From contig JARUPZ010000008.1 in the NCBI GenBank assembly GCA_031213475.1, positions 12,271,938 to 12,335,937 on the forward strand: a stretch of DNA of 64,000 nucleotides, read 5' to 3'. The position numbers were made by a program, and so were the translations under genes. Origin of the DNA: Nereocystis luetkeana (lineage: Eukaryota; Sar; Phaeophyceae; Laminariales; Laminariaceae). The notes under the pieces were generated by a model, which ran no database searches, was not told the origin of the DNA, and saw only the letters and a program-made list of their open reading frames with translations. This document shows, piece after piece, positions 36,801 to 43,341 of the stretch (within the stretch, counting starts at the first letter, position 1; each line of letters begins with the position of its first letter).

Positions 36801-38124
36801 AGCAGGCTTTTGTGAGGTGGATGGATGGATGGATGGATGGATGGATGGATGGATGGATGGATGGATGGATGGATGGGTGGATGGGTGGATGGGTGGATGG
36901 GTGGATAGATGAATGGTGGATGGATGGATGGATGGATGGATGGATGGATGGATGGGTGGATGGATGGATGGATGGATGGATGGATGGATGGATGGATGGA
37001 TGGATGGATGGATGGATGGATGGATGGATGGATGGATGGATGGATGGATGGATGGATGGATGGATGGATGGATGGATGGATGGATGGATGGATGGACGGA
37101 TGGATGGATGATCGATGGACGGATGCATGGAGCGATGGACGAATGGATGAAGGGATGCATGGATGCATGGCTGGATGCAAGGAAGGGTAGATGGTGAAAG
37201 GGTAGTCCGTTTCGCTAAGGCGATCGCGATCTGTTCTTCCGTGCACTTGAGGTTGTGAGCTCGCATTATTTTTGACGTTGCTGTTGAATTTATTCTTCAA
37301 GAAGATGAAGAACACCAGGAAATACGTTATTCGCTAGTTATTGCCCTAGGTATTGATGTAGTAGTGGTGGTTGCAGTAGCTGTATACTGGTAGCACCCTT
37401 TTGGAACTACACGCACGAAACGCGGGTTTAGAGACAAATTAATTGGATCTAGACTAGACGATGTCATTCAGTATTCTCGTCAGCCGGTTAGTCCCGCCCA
37501 ATAAGAGAAAGCTCCTATATAGAATAGTACCCCACGGAGGTTGCACCTCTCTAGGATGAAGAATCAGCCCAGACACTGGAATGAATGTGCTGGATATCGT
37601 TGGAGTGAAAATTTAGGTTCAATGTAAACAAAGCACATACACTCAACACGGACACTGGATGTGCTGGCAAGTGGCGGCTAGAAATAGCTGTTCACAGTAG
37701 TGTCAAGAGCACACACTATCTCTTGAGGATGGAGAACCAGGAAAAAGGACACTGACTGGACGGCACGTAATCATGTCATGTGCAGGCTGTCGATGGGGGG
37801 AAAATAATGGCGTAACATGGAGAACATACAGAGCATGCACAATGCACGCTGCACACACGACGATCGCAGGTACGCCTACCTGCTGCGACGTAATGCTGGC
37901 ATGTTCCCCGGCCTTGCTCGTGCTCACGTCTTCCGTGGTTACCTCTTCCCCAACCTCCTTCATCACGGCATCCGGCGAGCCCTCCAGTTGATCGGCGTCG
38001 CCCTGGACGTGGCCATACGTGAGGTCCGTGGCATTGATGCAAGCGGTCGTGCCGGACGAGCCGACGAACGTCAATCCGTGCGTGTAGTTAAAGTCCGAGA
38101 AGACGAAATCGCCGGTTTCCGCTC
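15871..38124 (-). CDS. L-type (legume-type) lectin domain protein, eight exons visible
   Basis: Joined exons, 5' to 3' on the minus strand: 38124-37880, 36560-36393, 33696-33508, 23906-23736, 22048-21971, 21356-21231, 19508-19406 and 16160-15871. All have GT donors and AG acceptors, and every phase agrees. Together they encode about 455 residues covering a whole L-type lectin beta-sandwich: FNYTHGLTF, a GFETLFTFQ strand, [30 protein letters not shown]...[10 protein letters not shown] (the acidic/Asn/His pattern of the metal and sugar site), [21 protein letters not shown] and [10 protein letters not shown]...HDVLAWYWC. The family binds glycans using Ca2+/Mn2+. Two N-glycosylation sequons in exon 1 (NYT, NAT) and the Cys pairs suggest a secreted or lumenal protein. 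The C-terminal exon is Gly/Tyr-rich and of unknown role. The start codon and signal-peptide exon lie upstream and were not identified. Sugar specificity is unknown. Confidence 0.87.
16270..16480 (+). mobile_element. family X promoter module, diverged fragment
   Basis: The order TATAGTCGCACCCACGTCTG, then GATTGGTGTGATATACGTAA, then GGATGGGATGCATATTTATG, then GGCAGGGAAGGCCCCCTTCC follows the module seen at 24337-24062 and 33440-33160. The open reading frame part is absent. Confidence 0.55.
16940..17041. mobile_element. MITE-2 copy 1
   Basis: A near-palindrome of about 100 bp. TTAACCCCTACGATAGAACC and GCAGTCCCGCTTTGGGGACA at the left end are answered at the right by complementary CGGTTCTAAAAGGGTTAA. 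It has no coding capacity. Other copies lie at 44966, 53513 and 54096. Confidence 0.75.
17400..17730. repeat. GATC-rich repeat, copy 1, with GATCATTTA tandem
   Basis: It is dense in AGATCATCTACAGATC-like words, then CTTATGTTGACGGGTGGGAG, CTGCATGATCTACC, GGGTTGGATATGTAC and ATCCTGCACAATA. The same order recurs at 39500-39640 and 53130-53400, and more loosely at 33840-34120. Positions 17650-17716 are a tandem of the 9-mer GATCATTTA, about seven units. Confidence 0.65.
18659..18809. mobile_element. MITE-1 copy 2, internally duplicated
   Basis: It starts TATTACGGCGGGCCATAATT and ends near CGCCCCCCCCGTAA. The centre is duplicated, with two AAGCCTATATATTT/AACCTATACATTT units, and carries a TACCAGGTA at 18727. 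A truncated left end of another copy (GGGGGACCATA) abuts it at about 18643. Confidence 0.7.
18811..18925. mobile_element. MITE-1 copy 3
   Basis: TATTGCGGGGGACCATAGTT at the left and GTCCCCCGTAATA at the right, in tandem with copy 2. The terminal repeats are complementary with a few mismatches. Confidence 0.8.
19160..19268. mobile_element. MITE-1 copy 4
   Basis: TATTACGGGGGACCATAGTT to CTATGGTCCCCCGTAATA, 109 bp, with almost perfect terminal inverted repeats and the usual A/T-rich centre. It lies in the lectin intron just downstream of exon 7. Confidence 0.85.
19406..19508 (-). CDS. lectin exon 7 (VGFTAGTG and HDVLAW)
   Basis: The acceptor GGTACAG|GCG and donor GAAG|GTGCGA give 34 codons plus one base. 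It encodes [21 protein letters not shown] and a short Gly-rich linker. This is the family's closing signature (vGFTaaTG...HdvlsW.f), so the lectin domain ends here. Confidence 0.9.
19637..20060 (+). repeat. tRNA-like sequence and about 105-bp tandem repeats
   Basis: ACAGCTCAGAAGGTACA (A-box-like) and GACACGGGTTCGAATCTC (B-box-like) at 19647-19712 form a tRNA-like promoter unit without a clear cloverleaf acceptor stem. A related A box, TATAGCTCAGTAGGTAACA, lies at 20011. Between them, units containing CGACGCCCCAAAGAT, GGGAGAGTG and GGTTATCGATCGA repeat at about 19803-19900 and 19905-19990. It is probably SINE-derived. Confidence 0.5.
20061..20719. other. lectin intron 6 part: no recognised content
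   Basis: The phrase CCAAAGA(C/G)CCTCT occurs twice (about 20321 and 20367) with GTTGTG words, a weak local repeat. Nothing else is supported. Confidence 0.35.
20720..21150. repeat. degenerate minisatellite, unit about 37 bp
   Basis: About ten diverged units are built on GGATAAGCCAACATCACCCT followed by an AATACTGGTTA-like word. The period varies from about 33 to 45 bp. It lies in the lectin intron upstream of exon 7. Confidence 0.7.
21231..21356 (-). CDS. lectin exon 6
   Basis: The acceptor CTCGCAG|GAC and donor AAG|GTGAGT give 42 codons, encoding [16 protein letters not shown] and then [19 protein letters not shown]. It matches the lectin strands before the VGFTA.TG segment. It contains no start codon, so it is invisible to simple frame searches. 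Confidence 0.88.
21774..21897 (+). repeat. (CAA/CAG)n tract in lectin intron 5
   Basis: About 120 bp of imperfect CAA with interspersed CAG and CAC, directly after GGCCTAATGCGAGAACAACG. The junction resembles that at the LINE tail (GAGTTGATGTGAGAACAACG at 9068-9087). It may mark another 5'-truncated LINE 3' end. Confidence 0.65.
21971..22048 (-). CDS. lectin exon 5 (26 codons)
   Basis: Small in-phase exon with acceptor ACAAG|GTG and donor AAG|GTGCGT, encoding [20 protein letters not shown] then LVPFLK. It fills exactly the gap expected between the [10 protein letters not shown] strand and the [11 protein letters not shown] strand. Confidence 0.85.
22676..22800. repeat. three-unit tandem, about 34 bp
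   Basis: Units reading CTCAACG(G/A)(C/T)TCAGTAGGGTACTGG plus CTACATACTG occur at about 22708, 22741 and 22775, with a partial unit before. A (TA)n run lies at 22558-22581. Confidence 0.65.
22861..23184 (+). pseudogene. unidentified protein remnant with basic C-terminus
   Basis: A 107-codon frame with no acceptable upstream start. It reads like real protein ([20 protein letters not shown], then [20 protein letters not shown], then KKGRPANKA). It lies antisense inside lectin intron 4. The basic end with a KGRP motif is like the tails of some transposases, but no catalytic motif is visible. It could be chance. Confidence 0.3.
23289..23440. repeat. MITE-1 end fragment plus TATTACTATG satellite
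   Basis: ATACGGGGGGCCGTAGTAAT is a degenerate MITE-1 end. It is followed by GTTGGGCCCATCGTGGGCTC and a run of TACTATGCATTAC/TATGTAGT words. The same two parts in the same order occur at about 18980-19160. Confidence 0.5.
23736..23906 (-). CDS. lectin exon 4 (metal-site loop)
   Basis: The acceptor CGAAG|GTG and donor AAG|GTAATA give 57 codons in phase 0. VELDHRYNP followed by [13 protein letters not shown] matches the family's E/D...N...D..H metal and ligand loop. [12 protein letters not shown] matches the following LADG.WH.V+ strand. A C-run in the reverse strand lies inside the PGGGSGD loop, a possible sequencing weak spot. Confidence 0.9.
24062..24890 (-). mobile_element. family X copy A (body plus promoter module), no open frame
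   Basis: Read on the minus strand, the body starts near CGATGAAACGTCGAGAGATC at 24865 and runs about 520 bp with no long frame. TTGCTCATAGTCGCG follows at about 24337, then a module with GATTGGTGTGATTCATGTAG, GGATGGGATGCATATTTATT, CTCCTGCTCCCACGCC and GTGCACGAGTTGCCC. The same body-plus-module order occurs at 29590-30550 on the plus strand. Sequence homology ends at about 24062, before any coding part. Confidence 0.7.
24905..25560 (+). mobile_element. family X copy A2: promoter module plus degraded coiled-coil frame
   Basis: Head-to-head with copy A. The module begins GTTGCTCACAGTCGCG at 24911 and ends with TTGACATATATAAGACTC, a TATA-like stretch. An ATG follows at 25261. The frame ([18 protein letters not shown]) stops, and a shifted frame continues with a Glu/Ala-rich helix and AQDKEPRSS. 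The latter matches AHNKEPRSI in the intact copy at 33098-32826, so this copy is frameshifted. Confidence 0.65.
25561..27480 (+). mobile_element. family X copy A2: interrupted downstream part
   Basis: Positions about 26890-27210 share the order GGAGAGGGTCAAAGGAGGAG, GGAGCTGCTTGGGGATGAGG, then CAGCAGCAGCAAC and AAGAGGGATGCCCGAATGTC with the reverse complement of 32746-32340. The 1.3 kb between this and 25560 has no counterpart in copy C. It includes a MITE-1 end fragment at 25678-25702 and a block at 26340-26460 that recurs at 31848-31965, so it is probably a nested insertion. Confidence 0.5.
27485..28400 (+). mobile_element. repeat family Z, copy 1
   Basis: About 900 bp is collinear with the reverse complement of 40725-39835, with roughly four of five bases shared by eye. 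Both copies contain CCTCCCGCAGGTTCTCAACA, GCACAATGG(C/G)TACATCACCGA and GAACAAATGGCCTTCAC. A short stretch reads [14 protein letters not shown]..(E/K)VLQWSKL in both, but stops interrupt longer frames. It lies inside the largest lectin intron. Confidence 0.7.
28401..29580. other. lectin intron 3 part: no recognised gene
   Basis: It contains an AAAAC pentamer array (28924-28951) and TACCAGGTA sites at 28749 and 28961. C-runs lie at about 29252-29284. Nothing else is supported. Confidence 0.4.
29590..30550 (+). mobile_element. family X copy B (body plus module)
   Basis: The body runs from GATGAAACGTCGAGAGATTC at 29611 to GTTGCTCATAGTCGCGC at about 30115, followed by the module with GATTGGTGTGATTCATGTAG. 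The central phrase GTAAACTTGTGTCGACCTAT, immediately followed by TTCACCGAACTG, is identical to copy A. The coding part expected after about 30540 is missing. Confidence 0.75.
30551..31840. other. A/T-rich lectin intron part, no recognised content
   Basis: A/T-rich with several A-runs (30710-30780), a G-run at 30811-30827 and a 108-codon plus-strand frame at 30838-31164 that I do not recognise. TACCTGGTA lies at 31631. No repeat family could be assigned. Confidence 0.4.
31848..31965 (+). repeat. block shared with 26340-26460
   Basis: GAAGAGCCGCATCTTCGA at the start and GTGGGCTAGTGTTATG at the end are also found, in order and at the same spacing, at 26340-26460. An RNA polymerase III B-box-like GAGTTCGATTC lies just upstream at 31751. 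Confidence 0.6.
32040..33440 (-). mobile_element. family X copy C, most complete
   Basis: From GCTCATAGTCGTACCAATAT at 33432 the promoter module runs to about 33110 (GTTGACATATAATCCACG, TATA-like). The intact small frame is at 33098-32826. A Gly/Glu-rich region at 32832-32605 and CAG-rich sequence then continue to about 32340. It lies inside lectin intron 3, in the same orientation as the lectin. Confidence 0.65.
32826..33098 (-). CDS. family X small coiled-coil protein, uncharacterised
   Basis: The 90-codon frame starts with an ATG placed about 25 bp after a TATA-like stretch and ends at a stop before a diverged region. It is rich in Ala, Glu, Gln, Lys and Arg with heptad-like spacing ([34 protein letters not shown]), predicting a long helix or coiled coil. 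It then has a short polar tail with [16 protein letters not shown] frameshifted relative sits at 25261-25530. No enzyme motif is seen. It may be an accessory protein of a mobile element, or the N-terminal part of a longer broken one. Confidence 0.45.
   Translation of the reverse strand: MDLSRFSMLSAEEERQAMEDLLIEARRQAVQKHLDRAQAACKKHTAAILALEEAERKEGTQAHNKEPRSIENSPRADLMQDLVKTIIMRW
33508..33696 (-). CDS. lectin exon 3 (GGDG and GYGG motifs)
   Basis: The acceptor GGCGCAG|ATC and donor GCG|GTGGGT give 63 codons. The exon encodes ITDHSKLC, then [14 protein letters not shown] with the conserved metal/sugar-site Asp, then [14 protein letters not shown], which in the family runs directly into VEFDTW. 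That continuation is supplied by the next exon 9.6 kb away. Confidence 0.9.
33840..34130. repeat. GATC-rich repeat, copy 2, with internal duplication
   Basis: TGCATGATCTACGAGCACAT, then (G/A)TGTCCAGGTGGG, occurs twice (about 33868 and 34014). Each is preceded by GTGGCAGTAGGT(A/G)G, making a 150-bp direct duplication related to the GATC-rich family at 17.4, 39.5 and 53.1 kb. Confidence 0.55.
34131..36392 (-). other. lectin intron 2 part: ATC/CAT microsatellites and a family Z fragment
   Basis: Positions 34529-34690 and 35666-35880 are long ATC/CAT/CGT trinucleotide blocks; their poly-Asp, Ser or Ile frames are artefacts. Positions about 34870-34690 on the minus strand are a family Z fragment (ACTTAGAGGTGTTG, GTACTTCACTCGCGGACAGC). 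The remainder shows nothing. Confidence 0.6.
36393..36560 (-). CDS. lectin exon 2
   Basis: The acceptor CGCACAG|GCA and donor TTTCAG|GTAGGA give 56 codons in phase 0 at both ends. The exon ends with [20 protein letters not shown] then TFQ. This is the standard lectin passage in which the ligand-free strand leads into the GFET.F.F strand. Confidence 0.85.
36595..36700 (+). repeat. TATTAC/ATTACT trinucleotide-like block
   Basis: An imperfect ATT/ACT repeat. At 36664-36672 the regular run GATTACTATTACTG is interrupted by CCTGGTA, giving a clean insertion-like TACCTGGTA. It lies in lectin intron 1. Confidence 0.6.
36817..37192 (+). repeat. (TGGA)n array in lectin intron 1
   Basis: About 300 bp of near-pure TGGA tetranucleotide, becoming degenerate after 37108 with TGCATGG variants. 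Long frames of Met-Asp-Gly-Trp or Pro-Ser-Ile-His repeats across it are artefacts. Confidence 0.95.
37880..38124 (-). CDS. lectin exon 1 of those visible (N-terminal strand)
   Basis: The acceptor is GCCGCAG|GA and the first two bases complete a split codon. The exon encodes [15 protein letters not shown] and [19 protein letters not shown], then an acidic linker ending TSQQ. The donor is CAG|GTAGGC. A second in-phase donor, GAG|GTAACC at 37943/37942, would shorten the linker. The open frame upstream of 38124 is probably intron, because its 3' end is what is duplicated nearby. Confidence 0.75.
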
Positions 38125-38901
38125 CTGCGGCCCGCGCCCCAAAACGAAAACCACAACAAAACAAAAGGCGAGAATATGACGATACAACAGTAGCGCACAA
38201 CGTCGCTTCTTTGCCCACGATGAAAAAACCGGCGGTTACTGCGACCACCAAGCCAGAGAAGAAAATTACACGGGCGAGAATGAGATATGTAGTCCGACAC
38301 ACGTTAAGTCGTGTAATATTACGGAGGGGGCTAATGCTGTTATCAGAACCCACGACGGACCCAAAACCCAGGCGTCCCCGAATGTGTTTCACGCCAGATG
38401 CGGTTCCGATCACTAGTTTGAAGTCGGAGAAGACGCTACCGCCGGTTTCTGTTTCTACTGCGGCCTCAAAACGAGAGAGTGATGGCCACGACGAGAACGG
38501 TGTGAGAGAGCAAAGCGTCATCCAAGGGTCCCTTGTCCACGAAATCGGCAATTCCTGTTTCTACTGCCCAAAATAATGACCCAGAAAGGCGGCGATGGTG
38601 TAAGCGCAGAACGCTGTCAATGTCGGTTGCCACCTTCGCACAGATCGGGACCACGGGGGTTTGCACAGAAGTTTTGCCCCAACATGGTATATTTGATAGA
38701 ATACAGGGAGTACAGTCGGCTGCTAAAGGCGAGGGGGCTGCTACATAGCGCAGAACGTTGCACACCTCGGATACCGTAACATTCGGATAACTCTTGTCTA
38801 CGCTAGGGGGCCTAACACAGCGGCATGGCAACGTCCCGACCTAGTGTTAGCAGTGGAAGAGCAACAGCGTAACTCGGTAATATAGCGTGAGATGCATATC
38901 A

Positions 38902-39330
38902 GCGAACGTTATAACGCGTCAACGCTATGTTTCTTCTCGATCTCGGTGGCTCTGGTACGTATATAATATATATATATATATGTATTGTATATTGTGTTAG
39001 GCAGTGATCGGCACGTGTACTAACATCGTAATACAATGTTAGGAGTTGTCCAGACTCGTACGTTATCCAACTAACACGGACTGTGGTCACAATCACCCGG
39101 TTGCTAACTTGCTAACGTTATAACGCGTTAACGCTATGTTTCGTCTCTATCTCGGCGGCTCAGGTACGTATATATATACCAGGGTATATATATATATATA
39201 TATTGTGTTAGGCAGTGATCGGCACGTGTACTAACATCGTAACACAATGTTAGGAGTTGTCCAGACTCGTACGTTATCAAACTAACACGGACTGCAGTCA
39301 CAATCACCCGGTTGCTAACTTGCTAACACA
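38902..39330. repeat. two-copy tandem duplication of about 212 bp with TA microsatellite
   Basis: Both copies contain CGCTATGTTTC, CTCGGCGGCTC or CTCGGTGGCTC, GGTACGTATATA, a (TA)n run, TGTTAGGCAGTGATCGGCAC and CACCCGGTTGCTAACTTGCT. They start at about 38908 and 39120. The words CTAACA and TGTTAG continue to about 39450. Confidence 0.85.
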
Positions 39331-39499
39331 AAGTTATGATGTAGGAGGCTCTAGACATAACACCCTAACATTGTGCTTGGCTTCAATGTAGCCGGAGGCA
39401 TTACGTCCTAACATAATGTTAATAGCGATTACCGTGTATTCCATGACACTAACACTATGGCATTCGAACGTTCGTCGAGCTTCCAGGGTAGATGTACTC

Positions 39500-39640
39500 C
39501 TGATCTGCGTTATTTAGCTTATGTTGCCGCGTGGGAGCCATGTAGTCTGCATGATCCCGGACAGGTTTCCTGAGTGGGATCTGTGCTACGAGGTATGCAG
39601 ATCCTGCACAATAGCTCATTGCGGTAGCTGGGTTAGCTAG
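39500..39640 (+). repeat. GATC-rich repeat, copy 3
   Basis: CTTATGTTGCCGCGTGGGAG, CTGCATGATCCCGGACAGG, GAGTGGGATCTGTGC and ATCCTGCACAATA occur in the same order as in the copy at 17527-17620. Confidence 0.65.
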
Positions 39641-39834
39641 AATGCTACCAGTATCTACAGAATACAGTGGATTGTGATCTGTCCGACGCGAAGACCATCG
39701 ACAGAATGAAGGTCTTTTCTCTGCCAACGAAATCGTCCACCACTGCGTGCGGCCCCAAATGCGAAAAAACAGGTGGCAAGGACGAAACCGATTGCGTGTG
39801 CGCAGAACGTCAATGTTCTTAAGGGGACGCTAGC

Positions 39835-40725
39835 GCCCTGAGGAATGCATCGTCAAGTACTCGAGCGTGGGCGTTTCGGCAACACAAATATTCGACTTGG
39901 AATTAGAGTCAGGGATTCGCAACCGAGATCCGTATTTCGTAGTTGAAGAATAGCTGATGCAAGTATTCAAGGAATCCTGAGCGTTATAGCCCTTTTTTGT
40001 ATTTTTGGGGGCTCGATAACTTACCATCCGTCATGGGAACGTAGTTTTCCTCCTCCCGCAGCATCTTCGACGACGACTACGGAAGAGAAGTATCATTCGC
40101 CTGGAGAACAGCAATACTGTAGTGAAGGCCATTTGTTCATCGGTGATGTACCCATTGTGCTATCCCCCCTAGCGTGAAATGAAAATTTTCAAGCGTTTTG
40201 GCGAGCTCTTAGCGCTACTCGCTCGCAACTTCGAGTACACGAAAACACTTCGTGAGTCGTTTCTGGCTGCCTACGACTGCCGTCTGGCGCACCTGACGCC
40301 CTCACAGACCCCATCATGAACACCCGTCAATTTCGAGGGCTGTAGTTTCTTGCGAGGAGCTGCAGCTGTCCGCAAGTGAAGTGCAGGCGTTTAGTTGGGG
40401 TTTGTTTTTTGTCTCATATTGTCCTCCCCAACTTTCGACCAATTTCGACCACTGCAGCACCTTTAAGACGAGGTGTAGGCCTTTGTTGAGAACCTGCGGG
40501 AGATCAATCTCGAGAGAACACAAGCTGCTGTGACGAACCTTTTTTTTCAATCACCGTGGCTCTCCGGTAAGCGCGAACCAGCCGGCGTTCTAGACGCAGC
40601 GTGTTAAACTAGCGATGTTTCTTCTGTTTCGATAAAACATCCAGAGATTAGAGTGACCGAAAACCCGGGGGCCAGGAGACGCTTGGGTGCCAGGGAGGCC
40701 TTACGACCAGTTGCTCCCTTTCGGC
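39835..40725 (-). mobile_element. repeat family Z, copy 2
   Basis: Collinear on the minus strand with 27485-28400, including TTTTATCGAAACAGAAGAAA at the 5' side and GTACTTGACGA(T/C)GC near the 3' side. The frames are interrupted, and no terminal repeats were recognised. Confidence 0.7.
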
Positions 40726-41770
40726 AAACCGGTGCAATATAATTGTAGATCACCAACAACATCGTGTTTATTCACATTGTACAGTATGAACCCGCCAACA
40801 AGGAACCCCCAATTTGGGCAAGCCTGAGGTTCTTATTGGGGCGACATCTTCGAACAACCTTGAGCATAGGCTATTGTATAGGATTTAGTGTAGAGTGCAC
40901 CACTGAGCCGTTTTTATTGGCCTAATTTTCTTAGCGTTCTCCAGATAGTGAGCATTGTGTTCTTCCTGGGCACTGGCTTATTGTCGCGCCTTCACTGCAG
41001 TACACCTGTACTGTACCTAGCTGTTTGCGCATAAGCTGTCTGCTACCAGGTATTATAATACACCCACACACAGGCGTTCTCTCCTTCGCGTTGCTTCGTC
41101 CATGCATCATCTATCTGTTTTCCTTGACTGCGTATGCTCTTCTTCTATCAATGACAGTATTTATTACCCACTTGCGTTTGTATCATGTTTCATTTGGCAC
41201 TAAACTTATTGTGTGTTTTCTTCTTGTTGTAATTTTCTGGTCTAGCTTGTGTGATTGTGTCCTCATACCCGGTACGCTGGCAACTCACTTGCTCTGTACA
41301 CGTGAACTTGGGACTATTTCTTACTATCATTTCTCTTGCCATCCGACAATGTGCAGCATGATCTTCAACATGGATCACTCATAACTTTCCCGAAATAAGA
41401 AAACCTCGGAAACAAAAAGAAACCCATGCACCAAGTCTACCTCCCTTTTATGCCAACTTTCGGCTTGTCTACTCTATTTGCTGTCTTTGCTCCTTTCTTC
41501 TCATTGCGTTCTATTCTTAAATCCTACGAAAAAAGTGTTTCGAAACGTAAAAGGTGAAGCTTAGACGCCAGGTGGGATTATTGTTTTCCTCTGCCTCACA
41601 GCAGTCTGTGACCGCATAATAAGATAACTAGTATCCCTCTAGGACAAGGGATAAGGACGGACACTGGGTGCACTATCGTACCTTGGGTAGATCGTGCGTG
41701 GGTTTCCTTTTGTTTCCGAAGTTTTCCTTCTTTCGGGAAAGTTATGAGTGATCAATGTTGAAGATCATAC
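40726..41770. other. gene-free stretch between lectin and hydrolase
   Basis: A plus-strand 119-codon frame at 41025-41384 and other frames are not recognised. TACCAGGTA lies at 41044. GATCTTCAACATGGATCACT at 41360 recurs inverted near 41750 (AGTGATCAATGTTGAAGATC), giving an imperfect inverted repeat around 41340-41770. Confidence 0.4.
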
Positions 41771-41778
41771 TGCACATC

Positions 41779-42140
41779 CCGCCATCGCCCCGGTGGTTCA
41801 AGTGGTTAACCTCGAACTCTACTTGTGTTTGAGTCCTGGGTTCGAGACCCAGGTGGGTCGGACATTTGACTTTATTTGCAAAACTAAAAATAAAAAAGGA
41901 TTCAATTGTTGAGAGCGCCTTGCAGCGTGGGTAGGCACAATTCGATGCGAGTCGACGAGGGAAGAAAAGGCTGAAATCTTCTCGCGATAAAAATGAAGGC
42001 ACGTACCGTAGCGGGAAGGGGGGAGAAGAGCCTGCTATTTGGCCCCGGATCTGAGTTACGAGTTGGAAGGAGAGAGAGAAGAAGATGTGCAAAGATAATG
42101 AATGGGATGAGCAAGAAAAAAAAAAAAAAAAATGTCGGAT
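41779..42140 (+). mobile_element. SINE-B, full-length copy with tRNA-like head
   Basis: It starts CCCCGGTGGTTCAAGTGG (A-box-like). TGGGTTCGAGACCCAGG (B box) follows 40 bp on, then a body with GAAATCTTCTCGCGATAAAA, ATGAAGGCACG and TGGCCCCGGATCTGAGTTAC, and an A-run at 42118-42131. The acceptor stem does not pair well, so this is a tRNA-derived SINE rather than a tRNA gene. Confidence 0.7.
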
Positions 42141-42189
42141 GGCAAGAGAAATAATCATAATTATTTTGTGAAGACACGACTATTACGGT

Positions 42190-42440
42190 AATATTGGCAC
42201 GGTACGATATGTAAAGCGAGCCGACGAGGTTAAAAGGGCGGAAGTGCTCGCCTTGATCTCGCGATAATCATCAATAAGTGCAAAGTACGAACCGTCGGGG
42301 GCAGGTGAAGGAGAGCCTGGTACGAGCTGGGGCGGGCAAGGCGCAAACATATTGTTAGCACTGGATTTCCGAGACGGTTTTTGCGAGTTAGAACCTGCAA
42401 AATTGGCACATCCCTTCGAATAGCATGACACATTTATTTA
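42190..42440. repeat. possible diverged SINE-B-like body
   Basis: The order GCGAGCCGACGAGG, then ATCTCGCGATAATCAT, then CGAACCGTCGGG resembles the SINE-B body (GCGAGTCGACGAGG, TTCTCGCGATAAAAAT, CGTACCGTAGCGGG), but the head is missing. Confidence 0.4.
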
Positions 42441-43077
42441 CGAGACTACGTTTTTTTTTTTTTTTTCGTGAGCTAACCCGATATCAATAGAATAAGGATT
42501 TTTTGCTTCGCGACAAAGTAATAAAATACAAATACAAATACTAACGGACCACCGAAAATATAATACTATTAATAATAAAAGTCACGTGCCAAAAATTCAG
42601 ATACAAAAACGAAAAACTGGGCGCGGAAATCGGGATTTTGTGTCCCTCATCGCAACATGTTGACTTTGCTTTGCGGATCATAACACACTACCAGGTATAT
42701 CTCTTGACAGACAACGGATGAGGCGATGGTGAGGATATCGACCGTTTCGCCATGCCTCAAAGAATGTTCACATCGAGAATCAGCGTCGTCCACTGGGTGG
42801 ATTTTTCTTGCCATAGGCTTCAGTACGGAAATATCTACTTGTTGTGTGATACGATTTATTCGAGATGGCTTTTCTCAACGATTTCGGGTCGTATTCCAAA
42901 ACTTAGGGTGTCTGCAAGTAAGTGCGCTGTAGGCGCAGGAACACGGCTGTCGAATTTGTCGTCAAAATATTTCCAAATGACTGCATAACCGCCGATCGTA
43001 TGAAGATCTATTGTACGGCTGGACCAGCCTGTATGTGACCCTGGAGTTACGACTGCACAGCAGTACACCAATTTCGC

Positions 43078-43341
43078 GGGCGTCTCACCGAGTGCATGCT
43101 CGTAGAGGCTTTTTCTTGCGTGAAAAAAAATGATTTGCGGAAAGCGCGAGAGCGTGAGTTAGCTACATTTGATGAAAATCGACGAGCAGTGGGAATGAAT
43201 GCTGAACCCTATGCGCGACAAAAATAAAGGCACGTATACCTGAGGGGGAGAGGGCAGACACCTGTGACCACGGCTTTTGTCCTGAAGCTCGTTGAGGGTA
43301 TAGGCTGGAAAGTACGAGTGATGATTAAAAAAAAAGAAAGT
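43078..43341 (+). mobile_element. SINE-A copy, 5'-truncated
   Basis: From CTCACCGAGTGCATGCTCGT through CGCGAGAGCGTGAGTTAGCT and GACCACGGCTTTTGTCC to an A-run, this matches 51520-51779. The tRNA-like head is missing. Confidence 0.75.

Larger units (their letters stand above)
38125..39830 (-). pseudogene. partial copies of the lectin exon-1 splice acceptor region
   Basis: Beyond exon 1 (acceptor at 38125), degraded minus-strand copies of the intron end plus exon start occur near 38480-38400 (GCAGTAGAAACAGAAACCGG, then GTCTTCTCCGACTTCAA), 38585-38545 (GCAGTAGAAACAGGAATTGC, then GATTTCGT) and 39805-39715 (GGGCCGCACGCAG, then GACGATTTCGTT). Each follows an ACGTTCTGCGC-like word, also present at 38761. 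None keeps the full exon. They look like local partial duplications of the lectin 5' region. Confidence 0.55.

Noticed and set aside
36494..37315. 273-codon minus-strand frame with Ile-His-Pro-Ser repeats and its plus-strand Met-Asp-Gly-Trp counterparts
   Set aside because: Produced by the (TGGA)n array. Only 36560-36393, in another frame, is real coding sequence (lectin exon 2).
38125..38551. Upstream part of the 282-codon minus-strand frame as an extended lectin N-terminus with a membrane segment
   Set aside because: The segment directly before exon 1 is repeated nearby together with the splice acceptor, as expected for intron sequence. The lectin similarity starts at the acceptor.
41779..41860. 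tRNA gene
   Set aside because: A-box and B-box sequences are present, but the acceptor stem does not pair and the sequence continues into a SINE body found elsewhere. The same reasoning applies at 51441, 46625 and 19640.
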